NCBI GenBank assembly: GCA_017396945.1
Contig: JAFQKI010000008.1
Coordinates: 47,343-111,342, forward strand
Direction of reading: 5' to 3'
Length of the DNA: 64,000 bases
Source: Muribaculaceae bacterium
GTDB lineage: Bacteria; Bacteroidota; Bacteroidia; Bacteroidales; Muribaculaceae
Part shown: positions 25,030 to 33,514 of the stretch, piece after piece
How positions within the stretch are numbered: position 1 is the first letter of the stretch
Layout: the number at the start of each line of letters is the position of its first letter
Program-made: the position numbers and the translations under genes
The notes under the pieces: generated by a model
What the model was told of the DNA's origin: nothing
Database searches by the model: none
Seen by the model: only the letters and a program-made list of their open reading frames with translations

Positions 25030-25737
25030 ATGAAAAAAAAATGTTTTTTATTAATCGCTATCGTAGCCACGCTGATGAGCAACGCTCAAGATGTGGCACG
25101 CTATGAGCTTGACGTAAACGATTTTACCGAATTGAAAGTTACTGAAGGAATAAACGTTGATTATAAATGCAATGCCGACTCGGTGGGCAAAGCGGTGTTT
25201 TATGCCACCCCCGAAATGGCGTCGGCACTGATGTTTACCAACAAAAAGGGTAAATTACATATAGAATTGGCTCAAGAGGCAGAAAATGCTGTGGGAGTGC
25301 CTACGGTAACTGTCTATTCGCGCTTCTTGACCAAGGCTGAAAATTCGGGCGACTCGCTCATGAGAGTACTCAGCGTGGCAGATTGTCCTGAGTTTAAAGC
25401 CCGCATCGTGGGCAACGGACGATTGTCGGTGAGAGAGATCAACGCAACCACCGTCAACGCGTCGATCGACACCGGAAACGGCACAATCGTGATAAACGGC
25501 AGATGTGACTACGCCAAGTTGAGCTACAAAGGCGCCGGGACAATCGAGGCGGATGGTCTCGTGGCTAAAGATGTGAAATGCACATTGGTGGGTACCGGCT
25601 CGATAGGGTGTAATGTGTCGGGACAATTGACAATCGTAGGTGCAAGTTCGGGACACCTCTACTACCGAGGCACCCCTACCGGCATAAAAAACAATTCAAT
25701 AGGCGTGGATATAGTGCCACTTGACAACGAAAAATAA
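25030..25737 (+). CDS. DUF2807 (head GIN domain) exported protein
   Basis: This 235-residue protein has a signal peptide (MKKKCFLLIAIVATLMSNAQ). It matches the pattern of DUF2807 putative auto-transporter adhesin head domains: YELDVNDFTELKVTEGINVDY at the start, followed by repeating short beta segments (VNASIDTGNGTIVINGRCDY, LSYKGAGTIEADG, CTLVGTGSIG) that suggest a right-handed beta helix. Members are exported in Bacteroidetes, but their role is unproven. It lies between dusB and a flippase gene with short gaps and is probably co-transcribed with them. Confidence 0.8.
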   Translation: MKKKCFLLIAIVATLMSNAQDVARYELDVNDFTELKVTEGINVDYKCNADSVGKAVFYATPEMASALMFTNKKGKLHIELAQEAENAVGVPTVTVYSRFLTKAENSGDSLMRVLSVADCPEFKARIVGNGRLSVREINATTVNASIDTGNGTIVINGRCDYAKLSYKGAGTIEADGLVAKDVKCTLVGTGSIGCNVSGQLTIVGASSGHLYYRGTPTGIKNNSIGVDIVPLDNEK

Positions 25738-25746
25738 CGCTTGAGA

Positions 25747-27243
25747 ATGGAAGAGGGAGCCGACTTGAAACTGCGCACGGCGCGCACACTGAAATGGAAC
25801 GTGATAGATCGCGTTCTGTCGCAGGTGTTGTATGCCGTAACGGGAGTGGTGTTGGCTCGCGTCTTGTCGCAAGAGGATTTCGGATTGGTTGGCGCGATGC
25901 TTGTGTTTCAAGCGTTTGCGTCTCTATTTGTAGATAGCGGATTTGGTACGGCTCTGCTTCAACGCAAGTCACCGACTCATCTCGACTATAGCACGGTGAT
26001 GTGGTTCAACGTCGGCATGTCGGTGGGAATATATACGATATTGTGGTTTTGCGCTCCGCTTATAGCCGATATTTTTCAGGGAGACCAGCGATTGATACCG
26101 CTATCGCGAGTGATGTTTTTGTCGTTTATCATCAATGCCTTGTCGATAGTGCAAGTCAACCGGTTGATGAAGCGCATGGATGTGAAAATGATAGCCGTAT
26201 CCAACACCATAGGGCTGATAGTGAGCGCAGTGGTGGGGATATGGATGGCATTGACCGGCTGGGGTGCATGGGCAATCGTGTGGCAAACTATAGCACTCGC
26301 CACGACAAAGACCGTCATATTGTGGCTGACAAGCAATTGGCGTCCGCTATGGAAATTTTCATGGTCGGCATTACGCTCATTTTTCGGCGTAGGTTCGGGC
26401 GTAATGTTGACCTCTTTTCTAAATACCGTGTTTCAAAATCTATACTCCTTCTTTATCGGCAACCGGGTGGGATTGGTGAGCCTCGGCTACTATACCCAAG
26501 CCGACAAATGGAGCAAAATGGGCATCATGTCGCTGTCGCAAGTGTTAACGGCATCGTTTCTGCCGGTGTTGTCGCAAGTGCAAGATGACCCGGAGCGATA
26601 TGCCCGCATGACGGCTAAAATGAACCGTTTTACCGCCTATCTGCTATTTCCCGCAATGGGATTTCTTGTGGTGATGGCGACACCGATATTTCACGCGCTT
26701 TTCGGCACAAAATGGGACGCGTCGATCATCCTGTTTCAGATATTGCTCGTGAGAGGGGTATTTACCGTGTTGTCACTGCTTTACAATAACTTTATACTCG
26801 CATTGGGACGCTCTCGATTGATTGTTTACATGGAGATTTTGAGAGACGGCGTGGCGATATTGGCACTGATTGTCACGTTGCCCTACATGGCGATGACCAC
26901 CGCCGGCGACCCTGTGTGGGGATTGAGGATATTACTATGGGGGCAACTGATCGCCTCGGCGTTGACATGGTTAGTGACACTCATAGTGGTCAACCGATTG
27001 ACACACCGAAGCTGGTTGAGCTATCTCAAAGACTGCCTGCCCTATCTCGTCGAAACCATCGCGATAATGGGTGCAATGGTAGCACTTACCACCATCATCG
27101 AAAACAAATGGCTGCTACTCGCGGCGCAAGGGTTGACAGGCTTGGGTTTATACTTGGCAATCAACGCCATGATGCGCTCCCAAATCCAGCGCGACGCCCT
27201 CGACTACATCCTCCACCGCTTCCGCCGTAAGAAGCAAAAGTAA
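25747..27243 (+). CDS. Polysaccharide flippase (Wzx/PST family)
   Basis: This 498-residue integral membrane protein has about 12-14 hydrophobic segments and the PST/MATE-like start (WNVIDRVLSQVLYAVTGVVLARVLSQEDFGLVG), which is typical of Wzx lipid-linked oligosaccharide flippases. The conserved QRKSPTHLDYSTVMWFN and the LGYYTQADKWSKMG segment support this. The ATG at 25747 was chosen because the slightly longer frame starts with TTG and adds only two codons. No glycosyltransferases flank it, so it is an isolated flippase. Its 3' end coincides with the start of a sequence repeated after the abiE cassette. Confidence 0.85.
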   Translation: MEEGADLKLRTARTLKWNVIDRVLSQVLYAVTGVVLARVLSQEDFGLVGAMLVFQAFASLFVDSGFGTALLQRKSPTHLDYSTVMWFNVGMSVGIYTILWFCAPLIADIFQGDQRLIPLSRVMFLSFIINALSIVQVNRLMKRMDVKMIAVSNTIGLIVSAVVGIWMALTGWGAWAIVWQTIALATTKTVILWLTSNWRPLWKFSWSALRSFFGVGSGVMLTSFLNTVFQNLYSFFIGNRVGLVSLGYYTQADKWSKMGIMSLSQVLTASFLPVLSQVQDDPERYARMTAKMNRFTAYLLFPAMGFLVVMATPIFHALFGTKWDASIILFQILLVRGVFTVLSLLYNNFILALGRSRLIVYMEILRDGVAILALIVTLPYMAMTTAGDPVWGLRILLWGQLIASALTWLVTLIVVNRLTHRSWLSYLKDCLPYLVETIAIMGAMVALTTIIENKWLLLAAQGLTGLGLYLAINAMMRSQIQRDALDYILHRFRRKKQK

Positions 27244-27280
27244 GAAAAGCCTATAAGAAACGGCTTTACCGAAAAAGGGT
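27238..27280 (+). repeat. Imperfect direct repeat, left copy, flanking the abiE cassette
   Basis: The sequence begins with AAGTAAGAAAAG at the stop codon of the flippase gene and ends with AAAAAGGGT. The copy at 28850-28893 starts with the same 12 bases and ends the same way, with one gap and several changes between. The placement of both copies at a stop codon suggests an insertion boundary. Confidence 0.45.
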
Positions 27281-27341
27281 ATCTCCTTATAAGTCTTCAA
27301 AATCGTGAAAATCTTAAATGCCTTCCGTCGTTTTGTGATTA

Positions 27342-27382
27342 TTTGAACAGAAAAAGAAGTTTAAATTCTTTTATTGTTCAAA
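27342..27382 (+). promoter_or_regulatory. Palindromic operator upstream of abiEi
   Basis: Two 17-base arms (TTTGAACAGAAAAAGAA at 27342-27358 and TTCTTTTATTGTTCAAA at 27366-27382) are inverted copies matching at 15 of 17 positions, centred on a TTTAAA core. The element ends eight bases before the -7 box at 27390. AbiEi antitoxins are known to repress their own operon by binding inverted repeats at the promoter, so this is the likely operator. Confidence 0.7.
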
Positions 27383-27389
27383 ATTTTAC

Positions 27390-27397
27390 TATATTTG
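27390..27397 (+). promoter_or_regulatory. -7 box of the abiE operon
   Basis: TATATTTG fits TAnnTTTG. The ATG at 27402 is only five bases beyond it, so transcription should start at or within a few bases of the start codon and the mRNA may be leaderless. Confidence 0.55.
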
Positions 27398-27401
27398 CGC
27401 C

Positions 27402-28028
27402 ATGAATAGAGCATTAAACGAAATCGGGAATGTCCCGATTACGACTTCAATCATCGAGTCTTTATATCCAACACTTAAGTCGGCAGATAAGAAAGTCGCC
27501 CGACTTGAGAAGAATGGTCATATCATAAGACTAAAGAGAGGGCTGTATGTCGTTAATCCGGAGCATACAGGGAAGTCGCTTTCCATTGAACTGATAGCCA
27601 ATCATCTCTATACGCCCTCATATATATCTATGTCATCGGCACTTAGATATTACGGACTCATTCCTGAAGCAGTGTATGTAAACCAATCCATGACAATAAA
27701 GCACGCTCGCCGTTTTCAAACACCATTAGGAACCTATGACTATAAGTATATATCGAGAGAAGCTTTCTCGGTGGGAGTAAAAAGCGAAAATAAGGGAGAG
27801 TATGCATTTTTGATTGCATCGCCCGAAAAGGCGTTATGTGATTTAATAGCAAATTCTTCAAAAGTTAATCTTCGCTCTATAAACGATGTGAAAATTTACT
27901 TAGAACAAGATATTCGTATCGACATGGATGGATTTAACTCGTTTGACTCAAATATATTTGAAGAATATATAAAAGTCGGGAAAAAAGCCGATTCAATTAT
28001 ATCAGTATTAAAATTTCTGAGACGATGA
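27402..28028 (+). CDS. abiEi: AbiEi-type antitoxin (type IV toxin-antitoxin)
   Basis: This 208-residue protein has an N-terminal winged-helix domain (residues about 1-52, including KVARLEKNGHIIRLKRGLYVV) and the AbiEi C-terminal domain with YISMSSALRYYGLIPEAVY and ASPEKALCDLIANS. Family members repress their own promoter through the N-terminal domain and neutralise the AbiEii toxin without direct contact. The gene overlaps abiEii by four bases (ATGA), typical of the pair. Base composition is clearly more A+T-rich than the flanking flippase gene, suggesting transfer. A palindromic operator stands just upstream. Confidence 0.88.
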   Translation: MNRALNEIGNVPITTSIIESLYPTLKSADKKVARLEKNGHIIRLKRGLYVVNPEHTGKSLSIELIANHLYTPSYISMSSALRYYGLIPEAVYVNQSMTIKHARRFQTPLGTYDYKYISREAFSVGVKSENKGEYAFLIASPEKALCDLIANSSKVNLRSINDVKIYLEQDIRIDMDGFNSFDSNIFEEYIKVGKKADSIISVLKFLRR

Positions 28029-28855
28029 AGAATGAGATTTATGATATCATGTTGTCGCGTTACGACTTAACAACAGAGCAAAACAAAAGAAACGCAGTTT
28101 TTGAAGTCAACCAACAAATTATTCTTGCAGGGTTATATAATGGAGGCTTCTTTGAGTCGGCGGCATTCTATGGTGGCACATGCTTAAGAATTTTTCATGG
28201 GCTCCAGCGCTTCAGTGAAGATATGGACTTTTCTTTGCTTGCACAAGATGAGTCATTTGATTTCTCTAAATACTTTCAGCCTATTGTTGACACATTTACA
28301 TTGGTAGGTCGCGACGTCGAAATCAAGAAAAAGGACAAGATTAATTTTAACAAAGTGGAGTCGGCATTTCTAAAAGATAATACCGATGTATATGACATCA
28401 TATTTCAAACTGAGAAGTCCATCAAAATTAAGATAGAGGTAGATACATGCCCTCCATTGAATTTCAAGACAGAACAGAAAGTGTTATTACAACCACATTC
28501 TTTTATGACTCGATGTTTCACCTTGCCCAATCTTTTTGCGGGCAAGATGCACGCATTGGTGTATCGCGCATGGAAAAACAGGGTTAAAGGGCGTGACTGG
28601 TATGATTTTGAATGGTATGTACGTCATAACGTACCTCTTGACTTTGCGCATTTGGCGGAGCGATGCAAGCAGTTCAATAACGAGGATATTACTCCGGAAT
28701 TGTTCAAAGAGAAATTAAAAGAACGCCTCTTAACTGCTGACATCAAGCAAGTGAAAGAAGATGTGATGCCATTTGTGCGCAATCCCAAAGAACTTGAGAT
28801 TTGGTCAAATGACTATTTCGTTCAATTGGCAGATATGGTGAGGATGAAGAAGTAA
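28025..28855 (+). CDS. abiEii: AbiEii-type nucleotidyltransferase toxin
   Basis: This 276-residue protein is a DNA polymerase-beta-like nucleotidyltransferase of the AbiEii family. The signature FYGGTCLRIFHGLQRFSEDM, continuing to D-F-S, gives the GG-x(n)-D-x-D metal-binding core (DMDFSL). Further conserved parts are IKIEVDTCPP, LPNLFAGKMHALVYRAW and KGRDWYDFEWYV. AbiEii toxins arrest growth and protect populations against phage; related MenT toxins add nucleotides to tRNA. The exact target here is unknown. It overlaps abiEi by four bases and ends at the start of the right-hand direct repeat. Confidence 0.9.
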   Translation: MKNEIYDIMLSRYDLTTEQNKRNAVFEVNQQIILAGLYNGGFFESAAFYGGTCLRIFHGLQRFSEDMDFSLLAQDESFDFSKYFQPIVDTFTLVGRDVEIKKKDKINFNKVESAFLKDNTDVYDIIFQTEKSIKIKIEVDTCPPLNFKTEQKVLLQPHSFMTRCFTLPNLFAGKMHALVYRAWKNRVKGRDWYDFEWYVRHNVPLDFAHLAERCKQFNNEDITPELFKEKLKERLLTADIKQVKEDVMPFVRNPKELEIWSNDYFVQLADMVRMKK

Positions 28856-28893
28856 GAAAAGTCCATGAGTAAATAGCTATGCCTAAAAAGGGT
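28850..28893 (+). repeat. Imperfect direct repeat, right copy, flanking the abiE cassette
   Basis: It starts AAGTAAGAAAAG at the abiEii stop codon and ends AAAAAGGGT, matching the left copy at 27238-27280 at roughly three quarters of positions with one gap. Confidence 0.45.
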
Positions 28894-28949
28894 CTATTAT
28901 TTTGGGTATAGTTATATTTTAAAAAATTGTGTATTAGGCGGTAAATCAT

Positions 28950-28957
28950 TATATTTG
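28950..28957 (+). promoter_or_regulatory. -7 box for the NAGPA-domain gene
   Basis: TATATTTG fits TAnnTTTG. It rules out a start at 28955, which would lie within the promoter, and supports the ATG at 29024 with a leader of about 60 bases. Confidence 0.55.
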
Positions 28958-29023
28958 CATGGAAAATCGTGTGAGTATAATCTCTTTATTGAATATAATA
29001 ACATAAAAAAATACCTAAACCCA

Positions 29024-31432
29024 ATGAAAAAGTTAGCTATCGCTCTACTCTCGGTCGTCGCTCCGTTTATGGCTTCGGCTTCAGGACAATGGACTTTGCA
29101 AGGCAACGTTTACACTGTTGACACGCTCTATCACGCCAAAGTGGGTCCCGGAACAACACAAACATCGTTGAAACTTTCAGGTCCCTCAGCCCTCAGAGTG
29201 TTTTATACTACAACCGACCTCACAAACCCATACGTTGAGATGCGCGCCACCAAAGCGAGCAATAAACTCGCGGCTTGCGCCACAGTGACATCTCAAGCCA
29301 AAGCCTACACAAAAGAGGGCGCGCAATACTTTGCCGGAGTAAACGCCGACTTCTTCGGTAATCAACAACCTATCGGTACAACCGTCGTGGATGGCGAGAT
29401 TTATTATATCAACAACGGAGGTTGGACCAACTGGGCTATCGACGCCAATCATACCCCCTATTTAGGCTCAATGACATTGACCGGAACGGTATCGGCCAAT
29501 GGGACTTCTCACACATTAACCTCAATCAATAACTATCGCGACGAAAACAACCTCATTATATATACTCCTCGCTATGGAAGCAACTCAGGGACAAATTCTT
29601 ATGGCGCGGAGGTGCTTCTTGTTCCTGTGAGCGAAGGTATCGCGGCAGGTAAGAACGTGACGCTCAAAGTGAGTGGAGCGGTTTCAACCGCCGGCTCAAT
29701 GGCAATTCCCGCCGGTTGTTATGTACTCTCAGGTCATGGCACCGGAAAAACATTTGTATCGTCTCTTACCGACGGACAAGAAATAACAGTCAGCACAACA
29801 GTTACCGCAAATGGTCAGTCAATCGTTCCCACGCAGATGTTGGGAGGACAACCCATGATACTCTCAGGCGGCGAAGTCCTTAACACAGAGTCGGCTCTTG
29901 ACCACTTGGTATCGCTCAATCCCCGCGCGGCAATCGGTCACAATGCGACAGGAGACAAATTGGTGATGCTCGTTGTAGATGGTCGCACCAATACCTCCAA
30001 AGGTGTTGTATCAAAGGTGCTTGCCGACATGATGCGCGAGACAGGATGTACCGAAGCGATGAACTTTGACGGTGGCGGATCAAGCGCGCTGTATATCCAA
30101 GCTCATGGCGTGGTGAACTCTCCGAGTGACGGAAACGAAAGAGCTGTTACCAACGCCGTGTTTGCTGTCGCAAACACTCCCACCGACAACAATATCGCTG
30201 AAATCGCTTTCATGGACCACGTTAAAGAACTTCCTAAATATGGCTACTACAAACCCACTATATATGGCTACAACAAATACGGCGTCCTCATCTCGACTAA
30301 TGTAGAGGGCGTAACGCTGTCATGCTCAAATGAATTGGGCGAAGTGGTTGAGGGTGGCTCTACCTTGTTTGCCAACGGTAGCGGTTGCCATGAACTCTCC
30401 GCAAGCTACAATGGCGCAAAAGCGTCACTTGTTGTAACCATCGGCACAGGCACTCCAAAATTCCGTTTAGACAGCGTCATCACCGACTCATACCGCGACT
30501 ACGCAGTGGAAGTAACAGCCACCGTAAATGGCTCTGAATTACCACTTGACAACGGCGCACTCACATGGAGTAGCGACGACACCTCTATCGCCACTGTCGA
30601 TGAGTCGGGAGTTATACATGGTGTTAAGAACGGAACGACAATCATCCGCGGCTCGGTAGAAGACTTTGCCGGCGAACTGCTTGTAAAAGTTGAAATTCCC
30701 GAAACACGTTATCAAGCCATCGATCCCGGTCTTGACGTAAATACTTGGACATTAACCAAGAGCAACGTAAAAAATCAAACCATTACAGCACTTGGCAACG
30801 ATGGTTTAGCGATAGACTTCACAATCAGCAGCGCACGCAGTCCATACGTGCGCATCGCCAAAAACATTGACATGTGGAGCTTGCCCGACTCTATCATGGT
30901 CGAAGTCAATCCCGGAGAGGTCAATATCAGCAAAATGCAAATAGCACTTGTAGGCACCGATGGTCGCTCTACATTCTATGAGTTCTCACCTACCGTTATA
31001 ACCAACACAGTAAACAGATTGATGTTTGGCATCAACGAAATGGTTGACGCTACCGACATGATAAACTACCCTGTGAAATTTGCGAGCCTCACATTCTATG
31101 TATCAGGCAGTACAGGAGTACCCTATCACATTGAAATGCCCTCACTATGCGGTGTTTACACAGCAGTATCAGAGTCGGGAGGCGTTGACGACATCATCGC
31201 AGATGACAATGACGGAGACTTGTTGTTGACCCCTAATCCGGTAGTCGCAGGTGAAGTAATCACAATCAACGCGTCTGAGGCAACTACTTATACCGTTTAT
31301 GGCATCAACGGCGTTCAAATCACACAAGGCAACGGCAACACCATAAATACCACCGGTCTCAACACCGGCATCTATATCGTGACTGCCAACGACAACGGCA
31401 ACATCCGTTCAGCCCGCTTAATCATCAAATAA
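29024..31432 (+). CDS. Secreted phosphodiester glycosidase (NAGPA) family protein with type IX sorting domain
   Basis: This 802-residue protein has a signal peptide (MKKLAIALLSVVAPFMASAS) and a NAGPA/DUF2233 domain at about residues 90-385. The domain holds YFAGVNADFFG, LNPRAAIGHNATGDKLVMLV and the hallmark MNFDGGGSSALYI at residue 346. A bacterial Ig-like (Big_2) domain lies near residues 500-560 (LTWSSDDTSIATVDESGVI). A Por/type IX C-terminal sorting domain (residues about 730-802: LLLTPNPVVAGE, TTGLNTGIYIVTA, RLIIK) suggests export to the surface or medium. Family enzymes cleave phosphodiester-linked sugars, for example GlcNAc-1-P diesters. The real substrate is unknown. The start was chosen for the signal peptide and promoter position. 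Confidence 0.85.
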   Translation: MKKLAIALLSVVAPFMASASGQWTLQGNVYTVDTLYHAKVGPGTTQTSLKLSGPSALRVFYTTTDLTNPYVEMRATKASNKLAACATVTSQAKAYTKEGAQYFAGVNADFFGNQQPIGTTVVDGEIYYINNGGWTNWAIDANHTPYLGSMTLTGTVSANGTSHTLTSINNYRDENNLIIYTPRYGSNSGTNSYGAEVLLVPVSEGIAAGKNVTLKVSGAVSTAGSMAIPAGCYVLSGHGTGKTFVSSLTDGQEITVSTTVTANGQSIVPTQMLGGQPMILSGGEVLNTESALDHLVSLNPRAAIGHNATGDKLVMLVVDGRTNTSKGVVSKVLADMMRETGCTEAMNFDGGGSSALYIQAHGVVNSPSDGNERAVTNAVFAVANTPTDNNIAEIAFMDHVKELPKYGYYKPTIYGYNKYGVLISTNVEGVTLSCSNELGEVVEGGSTLFANGSGCHELSASYNGAKASLVVTIGTGTPKFRLDSVITDSYRDYAVEVTATVNGSELPLDNGALTWSSDDTSIATVDESGVIHGVKNGTTIIRGSVEDFAGELLVKVEIPETRYQAIDPGLDVNTWTLTKSNVKNQTITALGNDGLAIDFTISSARSPYVRIAKNIDMWSLPDSIMVEVNPGEVNISKMQIALVGTDGRSTFYEFSPTVITNTVNRLMFGINEMVDATDMINYPVKFASLTFYVSGSTGVPYHIEMPSLCGVYTAVSESGGVDDIIADDNDGDLLLTPNPVVAGEVITINASEATTYTVYGINGVQITQGNGNTINTTGLNTGIYIVTANDNGNIRSARLIIK

Positions 31433-31448
31433 TAACAGCACAAAAAGT

Positions 31449-32591
31449 ATGACAAATCTCACGAAATACATTCTATCTTTTTCTATTCTCATTTGTGCGT
31501 TTTCGGCAAACGCTTACGACCGCCAAACAGCCGAACAAATGCTCAAAATGGTTGAGATTGAGACAAATCCACTGCTGGATCAAATGCTTGAAGCAGGGCA
31601 ATTAGGCGATGAATTTGATGACATCGAAATACTTTTTTGGGGTAAAGATTTGATTTATGAGTATTATTATTCCAACAAATACATCAATGCCAATTTCCTT
31701 TGTGATGACTACATTAAATTTCAGTTAGTCGCTAATTTTAAACAGAATATAGCCGGAGCCCAATTATTTTGCGAGCTACTTGAAGCTGTTAACGGAAATT
31801 TTGTTTACAAATATATCGACAAGAGCGACAATTCTTATACACTCTCAATTAAACCACAAGAATTTTTGAACCTTGTAACATCCGATCCCGACCAACTCGA
31901 TGTTGACAAAAGCGCGATCTTCATAACATATCTAAAGCTTGAAGAAGCAAACATGAAAGAGGTTCAGGAAACCGACGGGCTCGCAGATTCCTGGGTTCAA
32001 GCGACAAAAAATTATGTTAAAGTCGGAATGGTTTATAATCTTTCAGACAGTCAGATGAGAGCATTTGATGTTGAGGGAACAAGAAATAGGCTACTCGCCA
32101 ATTTTTCCGCAATGACAAACATTCCGACATATAAAGCGAGTATTAACTCAATGAAAGCATTGGGCATTAAAGGCTATCAATTTATTTTGCAAAACAAAAC
32201 AGGAGTAGAACATACCGTTACTCTTACCTGGAATGAGATTGAATCCAACTCATCTGTATCACCCCAAAACTTTCTCGACTCGGAATGTCGTGCAGCGACA
32301 GCAGAATTGCGCAAAAGCATAGGTCAAGACGGCATCAGCGACGCATGGTGTGATGTTACAAACAATTATTTTTGCTTTAACTATGTATATGATGGCATTA
32401 CCGCCAGCATAGATAATCTTACAGACACCACCGCATTAAAAGAACTGTTTATCTCAGATTGGATTGGAATGAAAAACGACCCATCGATAATCGCATATAA
32501 AAATGCCGGTATCATAGGAATAATGTATGTGTTTAAAGATCAAAACAAACCTCGTAAGATTGTTATTCCTATAAATTTTGATGAGCTATAA
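31449..32591 (+). CDS. Exported protein of unknown function with three internal repeats
   Basis: This 380-residue protein has a signal peptide (cleaved near AFSANA, residue 22) and was not recognised. It can be divided into three units of about 110-116 residues (about 23-139, 150-264 and 273-380). Each has a helical stretch, then an aromatic-rich strand with a Tyr-Asn-type turn (ATKNYVKVGMVYNL, VTNNYFCFNYVYDG), a helix and a final strand ending near Trp/Asn-Glu or Phe-Asp-Glu. Repeats two and three are clearest. It follows the NAGPA gene after 16 bases and precedes the sirtuin gene by 13, so all three may share a transcript. It is more A+T-rich than the sirtuin gene. Confidence 0.65.
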   Translation: MTNLTKYILSFSILICAFSANAYDRQTAEQMLKMVEIETNPLLDQMLEAGQLGDEFDDIEILFWGKDLIYEYYYSNKYINANFLCDDYIKFQLVANFKQNIAGAQLFCELLEAVNGNFVYKYIDKSDNSYTLSIKPQEFLNLVTSDPDQLDVDKSAIFITYLKLEEANMKEVQETDGLADSWVQATKNYVKVGMVYNLSDSQMRAFDVEGTRNRLLANFSAMTNIPTYKASINSMKALGIKGYQFILQNKTGVEHTVTLTWNEIESNSSVSPQNFLDSECRAATAELRKSIGQDGISDAWCDVTNNYFCFNYVYDGITASIDNLTDTTALKELFISDWIGMKNDPSIIAYKNAGIIGIMYVFKDQNKPRKIVIPINFDEL

Positions 32592-32604
32592 TAACCTGAA
32601 AAAT

Positions 32605-33291
32605 ATGAAAAAGATAGTGATTTCGACAGGAGCCGGAGTCAGTGCCGAGAGTGGCATCGCCACGTTTCGCGACAGTGGCGGTATGTGGGAACGCTATCCG
32701 GTGATGGAGGTCGCAAGCGCCGATGGTTTTGCCCGCAACCCGGCATTAGTTCACGAGTTCTATAATATGCGCCGGAAGGAACTATTGAAAGCGCAACCCA
32801 ATGCGGCTCACTACGGACTTGTAGAACTGGAACGAGACTTTGATGTGAGAATAATCACACAAAACGTTGACGACCTGCATGAACGAGCCGGAAGCCGCAA
32901 TGTGTTACACCTGCATGGCGAACTGATGAAAGTGCGCTCTATGAAAAACGAGAACCGCATCTACACATTGACAGCCGACAACATTGAAACCACGGTTGAC
33001 ACTCGTGATGAATATGGCGATCATGTGCGCCCACACATAGTGTTTTTTCAGGAAGCTGTGCCTAATATCGAACCGGCAATAGAGCTTGTGAGCCAAGCAG
33101 ATATATTTGTCGTAATCGGCACATCACTAAATGTTTATCCGGCGGCAGGATTGCTCCATTATGTAAAATCGGGTACACCGATTTACTACATCGACCCCAA
33201 ACCGGCGGCAGTGCCGGCAAACGTAAATGTCATTCCGCTACCCGCAACCAAAGGCGTGGAACGATTAATTAAAATTTTGCGCAATGAATAA
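32605..33291 (+). CDS. cobB: Sir2-family NAD-dependent protein deacylase
   Basis: This 228-residue sirtuin removes acyl groups from lysines using NAD. Visible motifs are STGAGVSAESGIATFRDSGG (NAD binding), TQNVDDLHERAGS (ribose-binding QNVD), LHGEL with the catalytic His, and VIGTSLNVYPAAGL. The FYNMRR segment provides the Tyr and Arg of class III sirtuins that favour succinyl- or malonyl-lysine. The usual four zinc-binding cysteines are absent; the insert between HGEL and RPHIVFF contains none. The ATG at 32605 is chosen over 32578 because the latter overlaps the previous gene and adds nine residues not seen in the family. Confidence 0.9.
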   Translation: MKKIVISTGAGVSAESGIATFRDSGGMWERYPVMEVASADGFARNPALVHEFYNMRRKELLKAQPNAAHYGLVELERDFDVRIITQNVDDLHERAGSRNVLHLHGELMKVRSMKNENRIYTLTADNIETTVDTRDEYGDHVRPHIVFFQEAVPNIEPAIELVSQADIFVVIGTSLNVYPAAGLLHYVKSGTPIYYIDPKPAAVPANVNVIPLPATKGVERLIKILRNE

Positions 33292-33348
33292 CACTTTATA
33301 GCGTCTCAGAAGCAAAAAACAACCGGAAAATTTACAAACGCAAACTAT

Positions 33349-33406
33349 CAACACCCATTTAAAAGACACTCTACATGTGGCTTTTAGGTGGGTGTTGATA
33401 ACTTTT
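33349..33406 (+). terminator. Rho-independent terminator before the dcw cluster
   Basis: CAACACCCATTTAAAAG (33349-33365) pairs over its whole length, with two G-U pairs, with CTTTTAGGTGGGTGTTG (33381-33397). A T5 run follows at 33402. It separates the sirtuin transcript from the cell-division cluster. Confidence 0.8.
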
Positions 33407-33462
33407 TATTGTCTCTTATATTTTTTTGCAATTTAGTTATGTAAATTCTCGACAAAAATATC

Positions 33463-33470
33463 TAACTTTA
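33463..33470 (+). promoter_or_regulatory. Candidate -7 box of the dcw operon
   Basis: TAACTTTA differs by one base from TAnnTTTG and lies 44 bases before the rsmH start. Twelve genes downstream have gaps too short for strong separate promoters, so this may drive the whole cluster. Confidence 0.4.
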
Positions 33471-33514
33471 CAATCTATAATATATTCAAGACATTCCAAA
33501 CAAGCTAACCACCT

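Noticed and set aside
27280-27340. Possible terminator between the flippase gene and abiE
   Set aside because: Short AAGCC/GGCTT pairing exists in the left repeat, but there is no T run and the stem is only five bases.
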